DNA of 64,000 nucleotides from Candidatus Methylomirabilota bacterium (GTDB lineage Bacteria; Methylomirabilota; Methylomirabilia; Rokubacteriales; CSP1-6): assembly GCA_035709005.1 (NCBI GenBank), contig DASTFB010000047.1, positions 84,878 through 148,877 of the forward strand, given 5' to 3'. The translations under genes and the position numbers were made by a program. Shown piece after piece: positions 40,571 through 48,973 of this stretch. A model generated the notes under the pieces. It was not told where the DNA came from. It made no database searches and worked only from the letters and a program-made list of their open reading frames with translations. Position 1 is the stretch's first letter. Every line of letters starts with the position of its first letter.

Positions 40571-41509
40571 CTACGCCCCGAGCCGGGGCAGGAGCCGCAC
40601 CGTGTTGTCGCGCTCGATCGCCCGCAGCTCGGTGGAGCCGAATCCGTAGTCCGCCAGTCCCTTGACGTGGTCGGCGGCGGTCCGATACGGGAAATCCGTC
40701 CCGAACACGACCTGCGACACCGCCACGAGCTTCAGGAGCGACGCCAGCGCGTAGGGATGAGCGGCCTGGGCGGTGTCGTAGTAGAAGCGCCGGAGCTCGT
40801 GCTCCACGCCGTTCGGCACGCGGGCGGCCAGGCTCTTGTTGATCAGGGGCAAGCGCACGAAGCGCTCGGTCAAGAACGGCATGGTCCCACCGCCGTGAGA
40901 GAAGATGATCTTCAGATCCCGGCAGCGGGCGGCGGTGCCGCTGAACACCAGGCTGGCGATCGTCCGCGTGGTGTCCGTCCCCCACTCGATGATCGATTCC
41001 GGCACATCGGGAATGAGGTTGCCGCAGCAGTTGGCGGTGGTCGGGTGCGTGTAGACGACCGCCCGGCGGCGATTCAGCTCGTCCAGCACGGGGGCGAATG
41101 ACGGATCGCCGAGCCACTTGTCGCCGTAGCTGGTGAGCAGGCCGATGCCGTCGGCCTTGAGCGTGTCCAGCGCGTAGGCGATCTCCTCCAGGGTGGCGTC
41201 GACGTGGGGCATGGGCATCACGGCGAACATGCCGAAGCGGCCGCGGGAGTCCCCGGCGAGCCGGGCCGAGTATTCGTTGCACTCACGGGCCAGCTTGCGC
41301 GCGTCGCCGTCGTCCAGGAATCTCAGCGCGGGCGTGGTGATGGAGGTCAGGGCCGTGGCCACGCCCGCCCGGTCCATGTCGGCGAGCGACTTCTCGGGCG
41401 TCCAGTCGCGCACGGGGCCCGGGATGCTCCGCGCCGTGATAGCCGCGAGATAAGGCGGCGGCGTATGGTGGTGGTGGACGTCGATCCGGTGCGGCCTGGG
41501 TGTCGCCAT
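40571..41509 (-). CDS. Amidohydrolase-2 family metal hydrolase/decarboxylase (ACMSD-like)
   Basis: 312 residues, ATG after GGAGGG. Amidohydrolase-2 TIM-barrel: IDVHHHHTPP metal motif at residues 9-17, YTHPTTANC around the middle, IFSHGGGTMPF and VVFGTDFPY with the metal-site Asp. This branch includes ACMSD and gamma-resorcylate-type decarboxylases and 4-oxalomesaconate-type hydratases. With the neighbouring ring-cleavage dioxygenase a role on a ring-opened or aromatic carboxylate is plausible. Confidence 0.88.
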   Translation of the reverse strand: MATPRPHRIDVHHHHTPPPYLAAITARSIPGPVRDWTPEKSLADMDRAGVATALTSITTPALRFLDDGDARKLARECNEYSARLAGDSRGRFGMFAVMPMPHVDATLEEIAYALDTLKADGIGLLTSYGDKWLGDPSFAPVLDELNRRRAVVYTHPTTANCCGNLIPDVPESIIEWGTDTTRTIASLVFSGTAARCRDLKIIFSHGGGTMPFLTERFVRLPLINKSLAARVPNGVEHELRRFYYDTAQAAHPYALASLLKLVAVSQVVFGTDFPYRTAADHVKGLADYGFGSTELRAIERDNTVRLLPRLGA

Positions 41510-41567
41510 CGCTAGCCCTCCGATCGGCTAAGGGGGCGAGCGTCTCGCCCCGGGAAAGGGGTCTATT

Positions 41568-41951
41568 ATGCCCACGAAGCAGATCATTCAGGTGGATCTC
41601 GCCGCCTCCAACCCTCACCTGTCGGCCGCTACCAGGTTCGGCAACCTCGTCTTCGTGGCCGGCCAGACCGGGAGGCACCCCACGACCGGGGTAGTCGGCA
41701 AGGACGTCCGCGAGCAGACCCGGAACGCCCTGGAGCGGATCAAACTGATCCTGGCGGCGGCCGGCACGTCGCTCGACAACGTCCTGACGGCGACGACGCA
41801 TCTGACCCGTCGGGAAGATCTGGCCGCCTACAACGAGGAGTACGCGAGATACTTCCCGACGAACAAGCCGGCCCGCACGACCGTATCGGCGATGCTGAAC
41901 GCTCCCGAGCTCCTCGTGGAGATCACCGTCACCGCCGGTATCCCGGACTGA
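41568..41951 (+). CDS. RidA family protein
   Basis: 127 residues, ATG. YjgF/YER057c/UK114 fold with LVFVAGQTGRHPTTG, RNALERIKLILAAAGTSL and the late EITVTAGIP. RidA proteins deaminate reactive enamine/imine intermediates, or act in catabolic pathways as specific deaminases. The signature Arg that binds the carboxylate is in KPARTTV. Tail-to-tail with another RidA gene, 13 bp apart. Trimeric cytoplasmic protein. Confidence 0.9.
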   Translation: MPTKQIIQVDLAASNPHLSAATRFGNLVFVAGQTGRHPTTGVVGKDVREQTRNALERIKLILAAAGTSLDNVLTATTHLTRREDLAAYNEEYARYFPTNKPARTTVSAMLNAPELLVEITVTAGIPD

Positions 41952-41964
41952 CGCGCGTCCCGAA

Positions 41965-42360
41965 TCAGGCCCCGATCACGGCGATGCCCTGGATCTCGAC
42001 TTCCATGCCGGGCCGGGCGAAGTTCGACACGGTGATGAGCGCGCTGGCCGGGAACTTCCCGTCGGGAAACAGCTCCTTGCGGATCTGCACGAAGTGGTCG
42101 CCGTGCCGCGGTTCCTTGATGAACACCGTCATGGTGACCAGATCGGCCAGCGTGCCCCCGACGCGCCGCAGGGTCTGGTCCATGAGCGCGAACACGCGGC
42201 GGGTCTGGGCCTCGAAGTCGCCGCCGATGTTCCTGCCCGCTTCGTCCAGCGTGGCGGTCTGACCGGCCATCCAGACGATCCGTCCCCCCTCGGTCACGAC
42301 GGCGGGCGAGAAGGCCCGGGTCTTCTGGACGTCGCTCGGCTCGAGATAGGTCTTGCTCAT
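41965..42360 (-). CDS. RidA family protein, second paralogue
   Basis: 131 residues, ATG after GAGGGGGGCGCG. Same fold: IVWMAGQTATLDEAG, VFALMDQTLRRVGGTLADLVTMTVFI and FPASALITVSNFARPGMEVEI. It has FPASALI where the typical RidA Arg is expected, so its activity may differ from enamine deamination. Convergent with the first RidA gene. Neighbour genes are amidohydrolases on both sides. Confidence 0.88.
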   Translation of the reverse strand: MSKTYLEPSDVQKTRAFSPAVVTEGGRIVWMAGQTATLDEAGRNIGGDFEAQTRRVFALMDQTLRRVGGTLADLVTMTVFIKEPRHGDHFVQIRKELFPDGKFPASALITVSNFARPGMEVEIQGIAVIGA

Positions 42361-42476
42361 CGCGCCCCCCTCGCGGCAATTATCGATCAATTCCTGAATC
42401 AGTACCGGCGACACCTCACCGCTGCCGTTTCGGGCCCCCGGTCCGACCGGGGTCGGTGCACAGGCTGCCACCTGTA

Positions 42477-42504
42477 TTGACTCCTCCGTTGGGCGAGCTA
42501 TAGT
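42477..42504 (+). promoter_or_regulatory. Sigma-70-type promoter for amidohydrolase gene
   Basis: TTGACT (42477-42482), 16-bp spacer, TATAGT (42499-42504), 39 bp before the ATG at 42544. The CCCCGGT-CCG-ACCGGGG hairpin just upstream (near 42436-42452) may end transcription from the left or be regulatory. Confidence 0.6.
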
Positions 42505-42543
42505 GCGAGCACTCTCCAGCACAGGGGTGGGAAGGAGCGCGCC

Positions 42544-43758
42544 ATGAAAGATGGACTCCGCTTCGTCGACTCCGACATGCACATCATGGAACCCCCCGAC
42601 CTGTTCGAGCGCTATCTGGATCCGAAGCTCAAGGACCGGGTCAGCCTGCCCATCGGGGCCGACGGCCGGCCCACCCGGGGATGGGCCGCCGGCATGATCG
42701 CCGTCGACGGAATGTCCATCTCGGACTCCGACATCCAGCAGTATCGCAAGCGGCACCGGGCCACCTCGGCGCAGAGCAGTCAGCCGCTCTCGAGCTCCCG
42801 CCTCTTCGACACCGGCCGGCTCGACTTCGCCATCGAGCGGAGTTACAACCCCGAGGCCCAGGTGATGGGCATGGAGATGGAGGGGGTCGACATCGCCGTG
42901 CTCTACCCCACCACGGGCCTGGCCCTGCTCGGCCGCAACGGCATGGATCCGCAGCTGTCCCTGGCCCTGTGCCAGGCGTACAACAACTGGATCTACGAGT
43001 TCTGCCAGTACAGCCCCCATCGCCTGAAGTTCGTGGCCATGCTGCCCGTGCACGACGTGCACCTGGCCTGCAAGGAGCTGGTACGCTGCGTGCGGGAGCT
43101 GGGGGCGGTCGGCTCGTTCATCCGGCCCAACCTCGTCAACGGCCGCTACTGGCACTCGAACTACTGGGAGCCGCTCTACAGCCTGCACGAGGAGCTGGGC
43201 GTGACCTGGGGGTTCCACGAGGGCGTGAGCGCGATCTACTCCCGCATGATCGAGCTCTACGGCGAGAACCGCTTCTACCGGCACGTGGCCAGCCACTGGA
43301 TCGAGATGCAGCAGGCCCTCATCGCCATGATCATCGGCGGGGTGTTCGAGTTCCACCCCAAGCTCCGGGTCGGCTTCCTGGAGGCCCAGAATTCGTGGGT
43401 GCCCGGCTTGCTCTCCCGCATCGAGTGGGACTATCCCCAGTACCGCGACTCCCACGCGCCCTACCTCACGCTGACCCCGCGGGAGTACTTCCGCCGCAAC
43501 TGCTGGGCGGCGGTGGAGGGCAGCGAGCCCGAGATCGAAGCGACGGCCGGGCTGATCGGCGCCGATCGGATGTGCGTGTCGACCGATTACCCGCACTTCG
43601 ACTCGAACTTCCCCCACGTGTCCGAGAATCTCTTGAAGAACGTGCCGCGGCCGATCGCGGCCCAGATCCTCATGGGGGGCGCGCACCTGTACGGCTTCAC
43701 GGAGGAGGACTTCAAGAAGGCCGACGCCGCCGCGGCCGCCGACGTCGCCCGGCGCTAG
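42544..43758 (+). CDS. Amidohydrolase-2 family protein
   Basis: 404 residues, ATG with GGAAGGAG upstream. N-terminal FVDSDMHIMEPPDLFERYL is the typical D-x-H start of this branch; CVSTDYPHFDSNFP near residue 340 carries the metal-site Asp; HEGVSAIY holds a His. Related proteins act as decarboxylases or hydrolases of aromatic or amide substrates, but many members have no known reaction. Own promoter, single-gene unit. Confidence 0.88.
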   Translation: MKDGLRFVDSDMHIMEPPDLFERYLDPKLKDRVSLPIGADGRPTRGWAAGMIAVDGMSISDSDIQQYRKRHRATSAQSSQPLSSSRLFDTGRLDFAIERSYNPEAQVMGMEMEGVDIAVLYPTTGLALLGRNGMDPQLSLALCQAYNNWIYEFCQYSPHRLKFVAMLPVHDVHLACKELVRCVRELGAVGSFIRPNLVNGRYWHSNYWEPLYSLHEELGVTWGFHEGVSAIYSRMIELYGENRFYRHVASHWIEMQQALIAMIIGGVFEFHPKLRVGFLEAQNSWVPGLLSRIEWDYPQYRDSHAPYLTLTPREYFRRNCWAAVEGSEPEIEATAGLIGADRMCVSTDYPHFDSNFPHVSENLLKNVPRPIAAQILMGGAHLYGFTEEDFKKADAAAAADVARR

Positions 43759-43769
43759 GCGGAGGGCGG

Positions 43770-44306
43770 TTACCAGCCCGCGGTGATGTCAACCTCGAGC
43801 CGGCGGTGTGAGTGGTCGAAGGTGAATGGCGCCTCGCGGCTGCGCAACATCACGCGCCCCACCGAACGGTGCGTCGGGTCGACTTCGAAGAAAAGCCCGT
43901 ACTGCAGGCCCAGTCGGGCGACCGGCTCGGGACAGCGGTAGCGGAGCACGAGTACGAGCTCCCCGGACGCCTCCCCGTCGTCGAGCAGCGGCGCGTCGGC
44001 CGTACACGGCTCGTCTTGAGCGAACACCCTCAGCCGCTCGGCGAGGTAGCGGGCGAGGGCCGACCGGCGATCGTCGAAGGCCGCGGCGGGCATCGGCCTG
44101 GTCGCATCCGTCACGATGCCCAGGGCTGCCGCCAGGTCGCGCGCCGCCACCCGTAGTCGGTAGGCGACCAGATCGGCCGAGATGTGCACCTCGCCGGTCG
44201 CGAGGCTGCTCGCGTGGGCAAGCGCGCTGGCCGGCGGTCCGAGCGTGACCAGCGCGACCAGGCCGAGGCCGGCACTCCATGCCCGCGCCTGCGCTGAGGC
44301 AAGCAC
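43770..44306 (-). CDS. Exported protein of unknown function, resembles HupE/UreJ periplasmic domain
   Basis: 178 residues from GTG. Signal peptide with an Ala-rich core to about residue 31 (ASALAHA). The mature part, with HISADLVAYRLRVAARDLAAAL and CPEPVARLGLQYGLFFEVDPTH, looks like the soluble extracytoplasmic domain that precedes the HupE/UreJ membrane region, but the membrane part is missing. Two Cys in the mature part could form a disulfide. Follows the second ABC permease genes after 85 bp. No function assigned. Confidence 0.55.
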   Translation of the reverse strand: MLASAQARAWSAGLGLVALVTLGPPASALAHASSLATGEVHISADLVAYRLRVAARDLAAALGIVTDATRPMPAAAFDDRRSALARYLAERLRVFAQDEPCTADAPLLDDGEASGELVLVLRYRCPEPVARLGLQYGLFFEVDPTHRSVGRVMLRSREAPFTFDHSHRRLEVDITAGW

Positions 44307-44391
44307 CGGGGAGCAGCCTAGGAGGCGACCTGCGCCGCGTCAAGGCTGGCGTGTCGCGAGCGCGGAGGTTACGTCGGAGCCAGGAGAATCC

Positions 44392-45291
44392 CTACCGTCC
44401 CCGCAGCTTGGGGTCGAGCGCGTCTCGCAAGGAATCGCCGAAGAGATTGAACGAGAACACCCCCAGGCTGATGGCGATGCCCGGGAAGATGGCGACCCAC
44501 GGCGCCTTCTCCGCGTACGACAGGGCCGAGCCCGAGAGCATCAGCCCCCAGGACGGCGTGGGCTCGGCGGAGCCCAGGCCCAGGTAGCTGAGCGCGGCCT
44601 CGGCCAGGATGGCGGCTCCCAGTTGTGCGGTCACGATGATGATGTAGGGCGCCACCACGTTGGGGATGATGTGTTGCAGCACGACGCGGGGCCGCGACGC
44701 CCCGAGCGCTTGCACGGCCTCCACATACACGTGCTCCTTCACCGACAGGGCGGCGGACCGCACGACTCGGGCCGCTCGAGGAATGATGGGAATGGAGATT
44801 GCGATGACGACGTTCTCGACGGCCGGCCCCAGGATCGAGGCGATCGCCAGGGCCAGGATCAGCTGCGGGAACGCCAGCATCATGTCCATCACGCGCTCGA
44901 GGAAGAGATCGACCTTCCCCCCCAGGTAGGCGCTGGTCACCCCGAGCAGACCACCGATGGTGCAGCCCATGAACGAGGCCGTGAAGCCGACGAAGAGGGC
45001 AATCCGCGCGCCGTACATGATACGGCTCATCACGTCGCGCCCGAACTCGTCGGTCCCGAACCAGTGCTCCACACTCGGTCGCGCGAACTGCAATCCGTAG
45101 TCGGCCAGGTACGGATCGTAGGGCACGAGGATGTCCGCGAAGGCGGCGACGAACAGCAGCCCGAGGATGATCGCCGCGCCGGCCGCGCCGAGGGGCTTCG
45201 TCCGGGCGAACTTCAGCACCTCCTCGCCGAGGGTGAGCCGCGGCGCCATGGGGGCCGAGGCCTGGGCGTGGGTCAGAACCGTCGTGGCCAC
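44392..45291 (-). CDS. DppC-type ABC transporter permease (second system)
   Basis: 299 residues, GTG start adjacent (1 bp) to the DppB-type gene. DEFGRDVMSRIMYGARIAL and the coupling loop QALGASRPRVVLQHIIPN are diagnostic. Inner-membrane pore component. It is the last transporter gene of the second set: no ATP-binding genes follow, unlike the set at 30-36 kb. Confidence 0.92.
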   Translation of the reverse strand: MATTVLTHAQASAPMAPRLTLGEEVLKFARTKPLGAAGAAIILGLLFVAAFADILVPYDPYLADYGLQFARPSVEHWFGTDEFGRDVMSRIMYGARIALFVGFTASFMGCTIGGLLGVTSAYLGGKVDLFLERVMDMMLAFPQLILALAIASILGPAVENVVIAISIPIIPRAARVVRSAALSVKEHVYVEAVQALGASRPRVVLQHIIPNVVAPYIIIVTAQLGAAILAEAALSYLGLGSAEPTPSWGLMLSGSALSYAEKAPWVAIFPGIAISLGVFSFNLFGDSLRDALDPKLRGR

Positions 45292-45292
45292 G

Positions 45293-46252
45293 CTACCGGT
45301 ACCGGATGCGCGGATCGAACCAGGCGTAGGTCAGGTCGACGAGCAGGTTTACGATCACGAAGCTGAACGCGATCAGGAACACCAGGGCCTGCACCACAGG
45401 GTAGTCACGATGCGCGACGGCGTCCACCACGAACCGCCCGATCCCATTCAGGGTGAACACCGTCTCGGTGACGACGAGGCCGCCGATGAGGAAGGCGAAC
45501 TCGGTCCCGATCAGCGTGATGACCGGTAGCATCGCATTCTTCAGCGCGTGACGGATGACGACGACCCGCTCCCGCAACCCCTTGGCCCAGGCGGTGCGGA
45601 TGTAGTCCTCGCGGAGCACCTCGAGCACCGTGGACCGGGTCATCCGGGTGGTCACCGCGGAGTAGCGGTAGCCGACGGTAACCACGGGCCAGACCATCAT
45701 CGAAAAGTTCGCCCAGGGGTCGACCCACGGCGGCGTGAACTCCAGCGGGGGTCCCCAGCCGAACACGATCACCAGGAACAGGATGCAGAGGATGCCGACC
45801 CAGAACCCCGGGATAGCGAGGCCGCCGATGCTGACCACGCGGACCAGATAATCGACCCAGGTGTCCTGGCGGACGGCGGCGAGCATGCCGAGCGGGATGG
45901 CGATGATCACGGACACCAGCGTGGCCATGAGCGCGAGCTGGAGACTCACGGGCAGCCGGATGAGCAATTCCTCGGTGACCGGCTGCCCGGTCCACAGCGA
46001 CTTGCCGAAGTCGAACTGCAGCACCCCCCACAACCACGTCCCGAACTGGACGATCAGGGGCTGGTCCAGCCCGAGCTGCTTCCGCAGGGCATCGAGTTGC
46101 GCCTGGTCGATCTGGCCGCCGCCGTCGTCCCCACCCAGGATGAGGAGGGCCACGTCCCCCGGGATCACCCGCATGATCAGGAAGACGATGGCCGCGACCC
46201 CCAGCAGGGTGGGGACGACCAGCAGCAGACGCTTCAGGATGTAGGTGCGCAT
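45293..46252 (-). CDS. DppB-type ABC transporter permease (second system)
   Basis: 319 residues, ATG. N-terminal helix, then a long periplasmic stretch with DVALLILGGDDGGGQIDQAQLDALR, the acidic/Gly insert being a little unusual; coupling loop AKGLRERVVVIRHALKNA. Located between the binding protein (upstream) and DppC-type gene (downstream) of the same minus-strand operon. Confidence 0.92.
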   Translation of the reverse strand: MRTYILKRLLLVVPTLLGVAAIVFLIMRVIPGDVALLILGGDDGGGQIDQAQLDALRKQLGLDQPLIVQFGTWLWGVLQFDFGKSLWTGQPVTEELLIRLPVSLQLALMATLVSVIIAIPLGMLAAVRQDTWVDYLVRVVSIGGLAIPGFWVGILCILFLVIVFGWGPPLEFTPPWVDPWANFSMMVWPVVTVGYRYSAVTTRMTRSTVLEVLREDYIRTAWAKGLRERVVVIRHALKNAMLPVITLIGTEFAFLIGGLVVTETVFTLNGIGRFVVDAVAHRDYPVVQALVFLIAFSFVIVNLLVDLTYAWFDPRIRYR

Positions 46253-46272
46253 GCCGCGGTCACCTCATCCGG

Positions 46273-47895
46273 TCAATCTTCGGCCAGCCAGACGTCCTGG
46301 AGTTTCTGGTTCGAGTAGTGGCTGGGCGCGGCCTTCCAGTTCTTCACCTTCGACCAGTGCACGATGTTGCGCACCCACCAGAGTCCCTGGGCGAAGTACG
46401 CCTTCTCGAACACGATCTTCTCGAACTCGTTCACGAGCTTCTTGCGCTCGGCCTTGTCCAGGGTCCTCGACTGCCGGTCGTAGAGGTCGTCGAGCTGGGG
46501 GTCCGAGACCTGGCTCCAGTTCGTCAGCGGGCTGGTGCTGATGAAATCCACCAGCGTCAGGTCGGGCTCGTCCATGAAGTCGACGTGCGGATCGACCATC
46601 GTCTCGAAATTCCGCGAGACCCGGCCGGCGTCGAACCAGGCGGCCGTTTCGAGTGGCCGGTTGGTCGCCTCGACCCCGATCTTCCTCCACTCCTGGATGA
46701 AGTACACCGCGAAGTCCTGGTAGGGGAGCTTCACGTTGCGGTTCGCCATGACGAACTTGAGGCCGTTCGGGAAACCGGCCTCGGCCAGCAGCTTCTTGGC
46801 CTCGGCGCGGTTCTTGTCCATGTCCCGCCCGAACCCGGGGAGCTTCTCGAGCTCGGCCTGCGACATTGCCCACTCGGTCCCCGGGCGCACCAGGCCGCCG
46901 ACGTTCTTGAGCCCGGTGAGAGGGAACAGCACCTTGCCCATCGTGTAGCGGTCGATGGCAAGCGTGAGCGCCTTGCGGACGCGCACGTCGTCGAATGGCT
47001 TGACCTTGTGGTTGAACGAGACCGCCCACCAGCCGGGCGTGGGCGCCTCCTGGACGGTAACCTTGTCGCCGAGCTGCCGCTTGATCGCCTCCACCTCGGA
47101 CATGGGCAAGCCCCGGAACTCGATGTACGCCCGGCCCGAGCGGACGGCGGCTGAGCGCACGGCGGTCTCGGGACTGATGAAGAACTTGTAGCCGTCGAGA
47201 TAGGGGCGGCCCTTGACGAAGTAGTCGGGGTTGCGCTCACCCTCGAACGTGGCGCCGCGCGTGTAGTCCTTGAACTTGAACGGTCCGGATCCCACGACAT
47301 TCGTCTTGAAGTAGTTCGGGTCCTTGTCCAGGTACTTCTTCGGGAAGATCACGTTCCAGGGCGAGGCCAGGTTGGACACGAACGCGGCTGACGGGTGCTT
47401 GAGCTTGAAGACCACGGTGGAGGCGTCGGGGGCCTCGATGGCCTTGACCGCCGCGAAATGCGCCTTCCGGATGCTCTTGACCCCCTTGGGCGGGAACACG
47501 AGCTTGTCGTAGCTCGCCTTGACGTCGGCCGCAGTCAGCTTCGAGCCGTCGTGGAACTTGATGTCCTGACGGACCTTGACGGTCACGGTAAGGCCGTCGG
47601 GCGAGGTCTTCCACTCGGTCCCGGCGTCGCCGATGATCTTGGAGGAGTCCAGCGGGTCAAACTGGAGCAGGGTGCTGTAGAGGGGCGCGACCAGCTGGAT
47701 GTTGGCGAAGGTGCTCTCCTGGTGCGGGTCGAGGCTCGGCGGGTCGGCGCCGATGGCCGCCAGGAGGATCCCGCCTCTCCGGGGGGTCTCGGCCGCCGCG
47801 GCGGTATCCGGCAGCGGGAGCACCAGCGAGCCGAGCAGGAACGTGAGGGCTACGACCGTAAGGAGCGTTCGGGTACGCCGGGTTGCTTCCGCCAT
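46273..47895 (-). CDS. Family 5 solute-binding protein (second system)
   Basis: 540 residues, ATG with GGGAGGTGTC upstream. Sec signal peptide ending at about AAAAETP. SBP_bac_5 landmarks: IGADPPSLDPHQ, VKVRQDIKFHDGSKLTAADV, GSGPFKFKDY and NPDYFVKGRPYLDG. Captures a peptide-like or other ligand for the two permeases downstream. Diverges from the TauD gene. Confidence 0.9.
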   Translation of the reverse strand: MAEATRRTRTLLTVVALTFLLGSLVLPLPDTAAAAETPRRGGILLAAIGADPPSLDPHQESTFANIQLVAPLYSTLLQFDPLDSSKIIGDAGTEWKTSPDGLTVTVKVRQDIKFHDGSKLTAADVKASYDKLVFPPKGVKSIRKAHFAAVKAIEAPDASTVVFKLKHPSAAFVSNLASPWNVIFPKKYLDKDPNYFKTNVVGSGPFKFKDYTRGATFEGERNPDYFVKGRPYLDGYKFFISPETAVRSAAVRSGRAYIEFRGLPMSEVEAIKRQLGDKVTVQEAPTPGWWAVSFNHKVKPFDDVRVRKALTLAIDRYTMGKVLFPLTGLKNVGGLVRPGTEWAMSQAELEKLPGFGRDMDKNRAEAKKLLAEAGFPNGLKFVMANRNVKLPYQDFAVYFIQEWRKIGVEATNRPLETAAWFDAGRVSRNFETMVDPHVDFMDEPDLTLVDFISTSPLTNWSQVSDPQLDDLYDRQSRTLDKAERKKLVNEFEKIVFEKAYFAQGLWWVRNIVHWSKVKNWKAAPSHYSNQKLQDVWLAED

Positions 47896-48072
47896 CTGAC
47901 ACCTCCCGCGAACGAAGGGACGTAGGACCTGTACAGTGACGGGACAGTGAACCTTTATGCGAAGGGACGCATGGCGGACGCTAACAGGGGACAGGGGCCC
48001 GTGTCAACGGGGGACCTGACCAGGCGGGGCGCGCTTGACTCCCGGACCGGGGCCGGCCTAGTCTCGGGGACC

Positions 48073-48960
48073 ATGGCGCTCACCTTCCACAAGCTTCATC
48101 CGCACTTCGTCGCCGAGGTTAGCCCGGTGGATCTACGCCGGGTCCATGATCCGGACACCCTGGCCCAGATCCGGGCGGGCATGGACGAGTACGCCGTCCT
48201 GGTCTTCCGGGAGCAGCCCTTCTCGGACGAGGAGCACCTGGCCTTCGCCCAGCGCCTCGACGGGGAGCTCCACACCCGCACCGGGTCGGCCGCCCTCGGC
48301 AAGAGCCGACTGGGCAACGAGGCGCTCTCCGACATCTCCAACCTCGACGAGCGCGGCGAGATCCAGCGCGAGGGGGACCGCCGTCGCATGTACACGCTGG
48401 GCAACCGGCTCTGGCACACCGACGCGTCGTTCGTCGATCCGCCGGGCCGCTACTCGATGCTCTCGGCCAAGGTCGTCCCGCCCGTGGCGGCCGACACGGA
48501 GTTCGCCGACATGCGCGCCGCCTACGACGCGTTGCCTGCGGAGATCAAGGCCCGGCTGGAAGGCCTGCGTGTCCACCATTCGATTGCCCACTCCCGGCAG
48601 ACCCTCGGGTTCGAGTTCTCTGAGGACGAGCAGGAGAAGCTGAAGGGCGCCATCCACCCGCTGATACGCAGGATCCCGCGCTCGGGACGGCAATCGCTCT
48701 ACGTCGCCTCTCACGCCTCGCGGATCATCGACTGGCCGGTGCCCGAGGGGCGATTGCTGCTGCGCGACCTGATCGAGCACGCCACCCAGCCCGAGTTCGT
48801 CTATCGCCATTCCTGGCGTGTCGGCGACCTCGTGATCTGGGACAACCGGGCCACCATGCATCGGGCTCGCCCCTTCGAGGACACGACCTATCGCCGCGAG
48901 CTGCGCCGGGTGACGACCCTGGACATCGCCGAGCCTGTCGTCGCCGTCTCAGGCTCCTGA
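48073..48960 (+). CDS. TauD/TfdA-type Fe(II)/2-oxoglutarate dioxygenase
   Basis: 295 residues, ATG 48073. Facial triad H115-x-D117 (LWHTDASF) and distal H263 (ATMHRARP), with a following Arg-rich stretch (TYRRELRRV) for 2-oxoglutarate. This family hydroxylates sulfonates, aryloxyacids such as 2,4-D, or alkyl sulfates with release of succinate. An aryloxyacid or similar ether is plausible beside a CoA catabolic set. Followed by an acyl-CoA dehydrogenase gene 13 bp on. Confidence 0.9.
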   Translation: MALTFHKLHPHFVAEVSPVDLRRVHDPDTLAQIRAGMDEYAVLVFREQPFSDEEHLAFAQRLDGELHTRTGSAALGKSRLGNEALSDISNLDERGEIQREGDRRRMYTLGNRLWHTDASFVDPPGRYSMLSAKVVPPVAADTEFADMRAAYDALPAEIKARLEGLRVHHSIAHSRQTLGFEFSEDEQEKLKGAIHPLIRRIPRSGRQSLYVASHASRIIDWPVPEGRLLLRDLIEHATQPEFVYRHSWRVGDLVIWDNRATMHRARPFEDTTYRRELRRVTTLDIAEPVVAVSGS

Positions 48961-48973
48961 CGGCGCCCGCGCT

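Noticed and set aside
44392..47895. Nickel-specific importer (nik)
   Set aside because: Binding protein and permeases belong to a broad peptide/nickel family, and no metal-enzyme genes are near; ligand left open.
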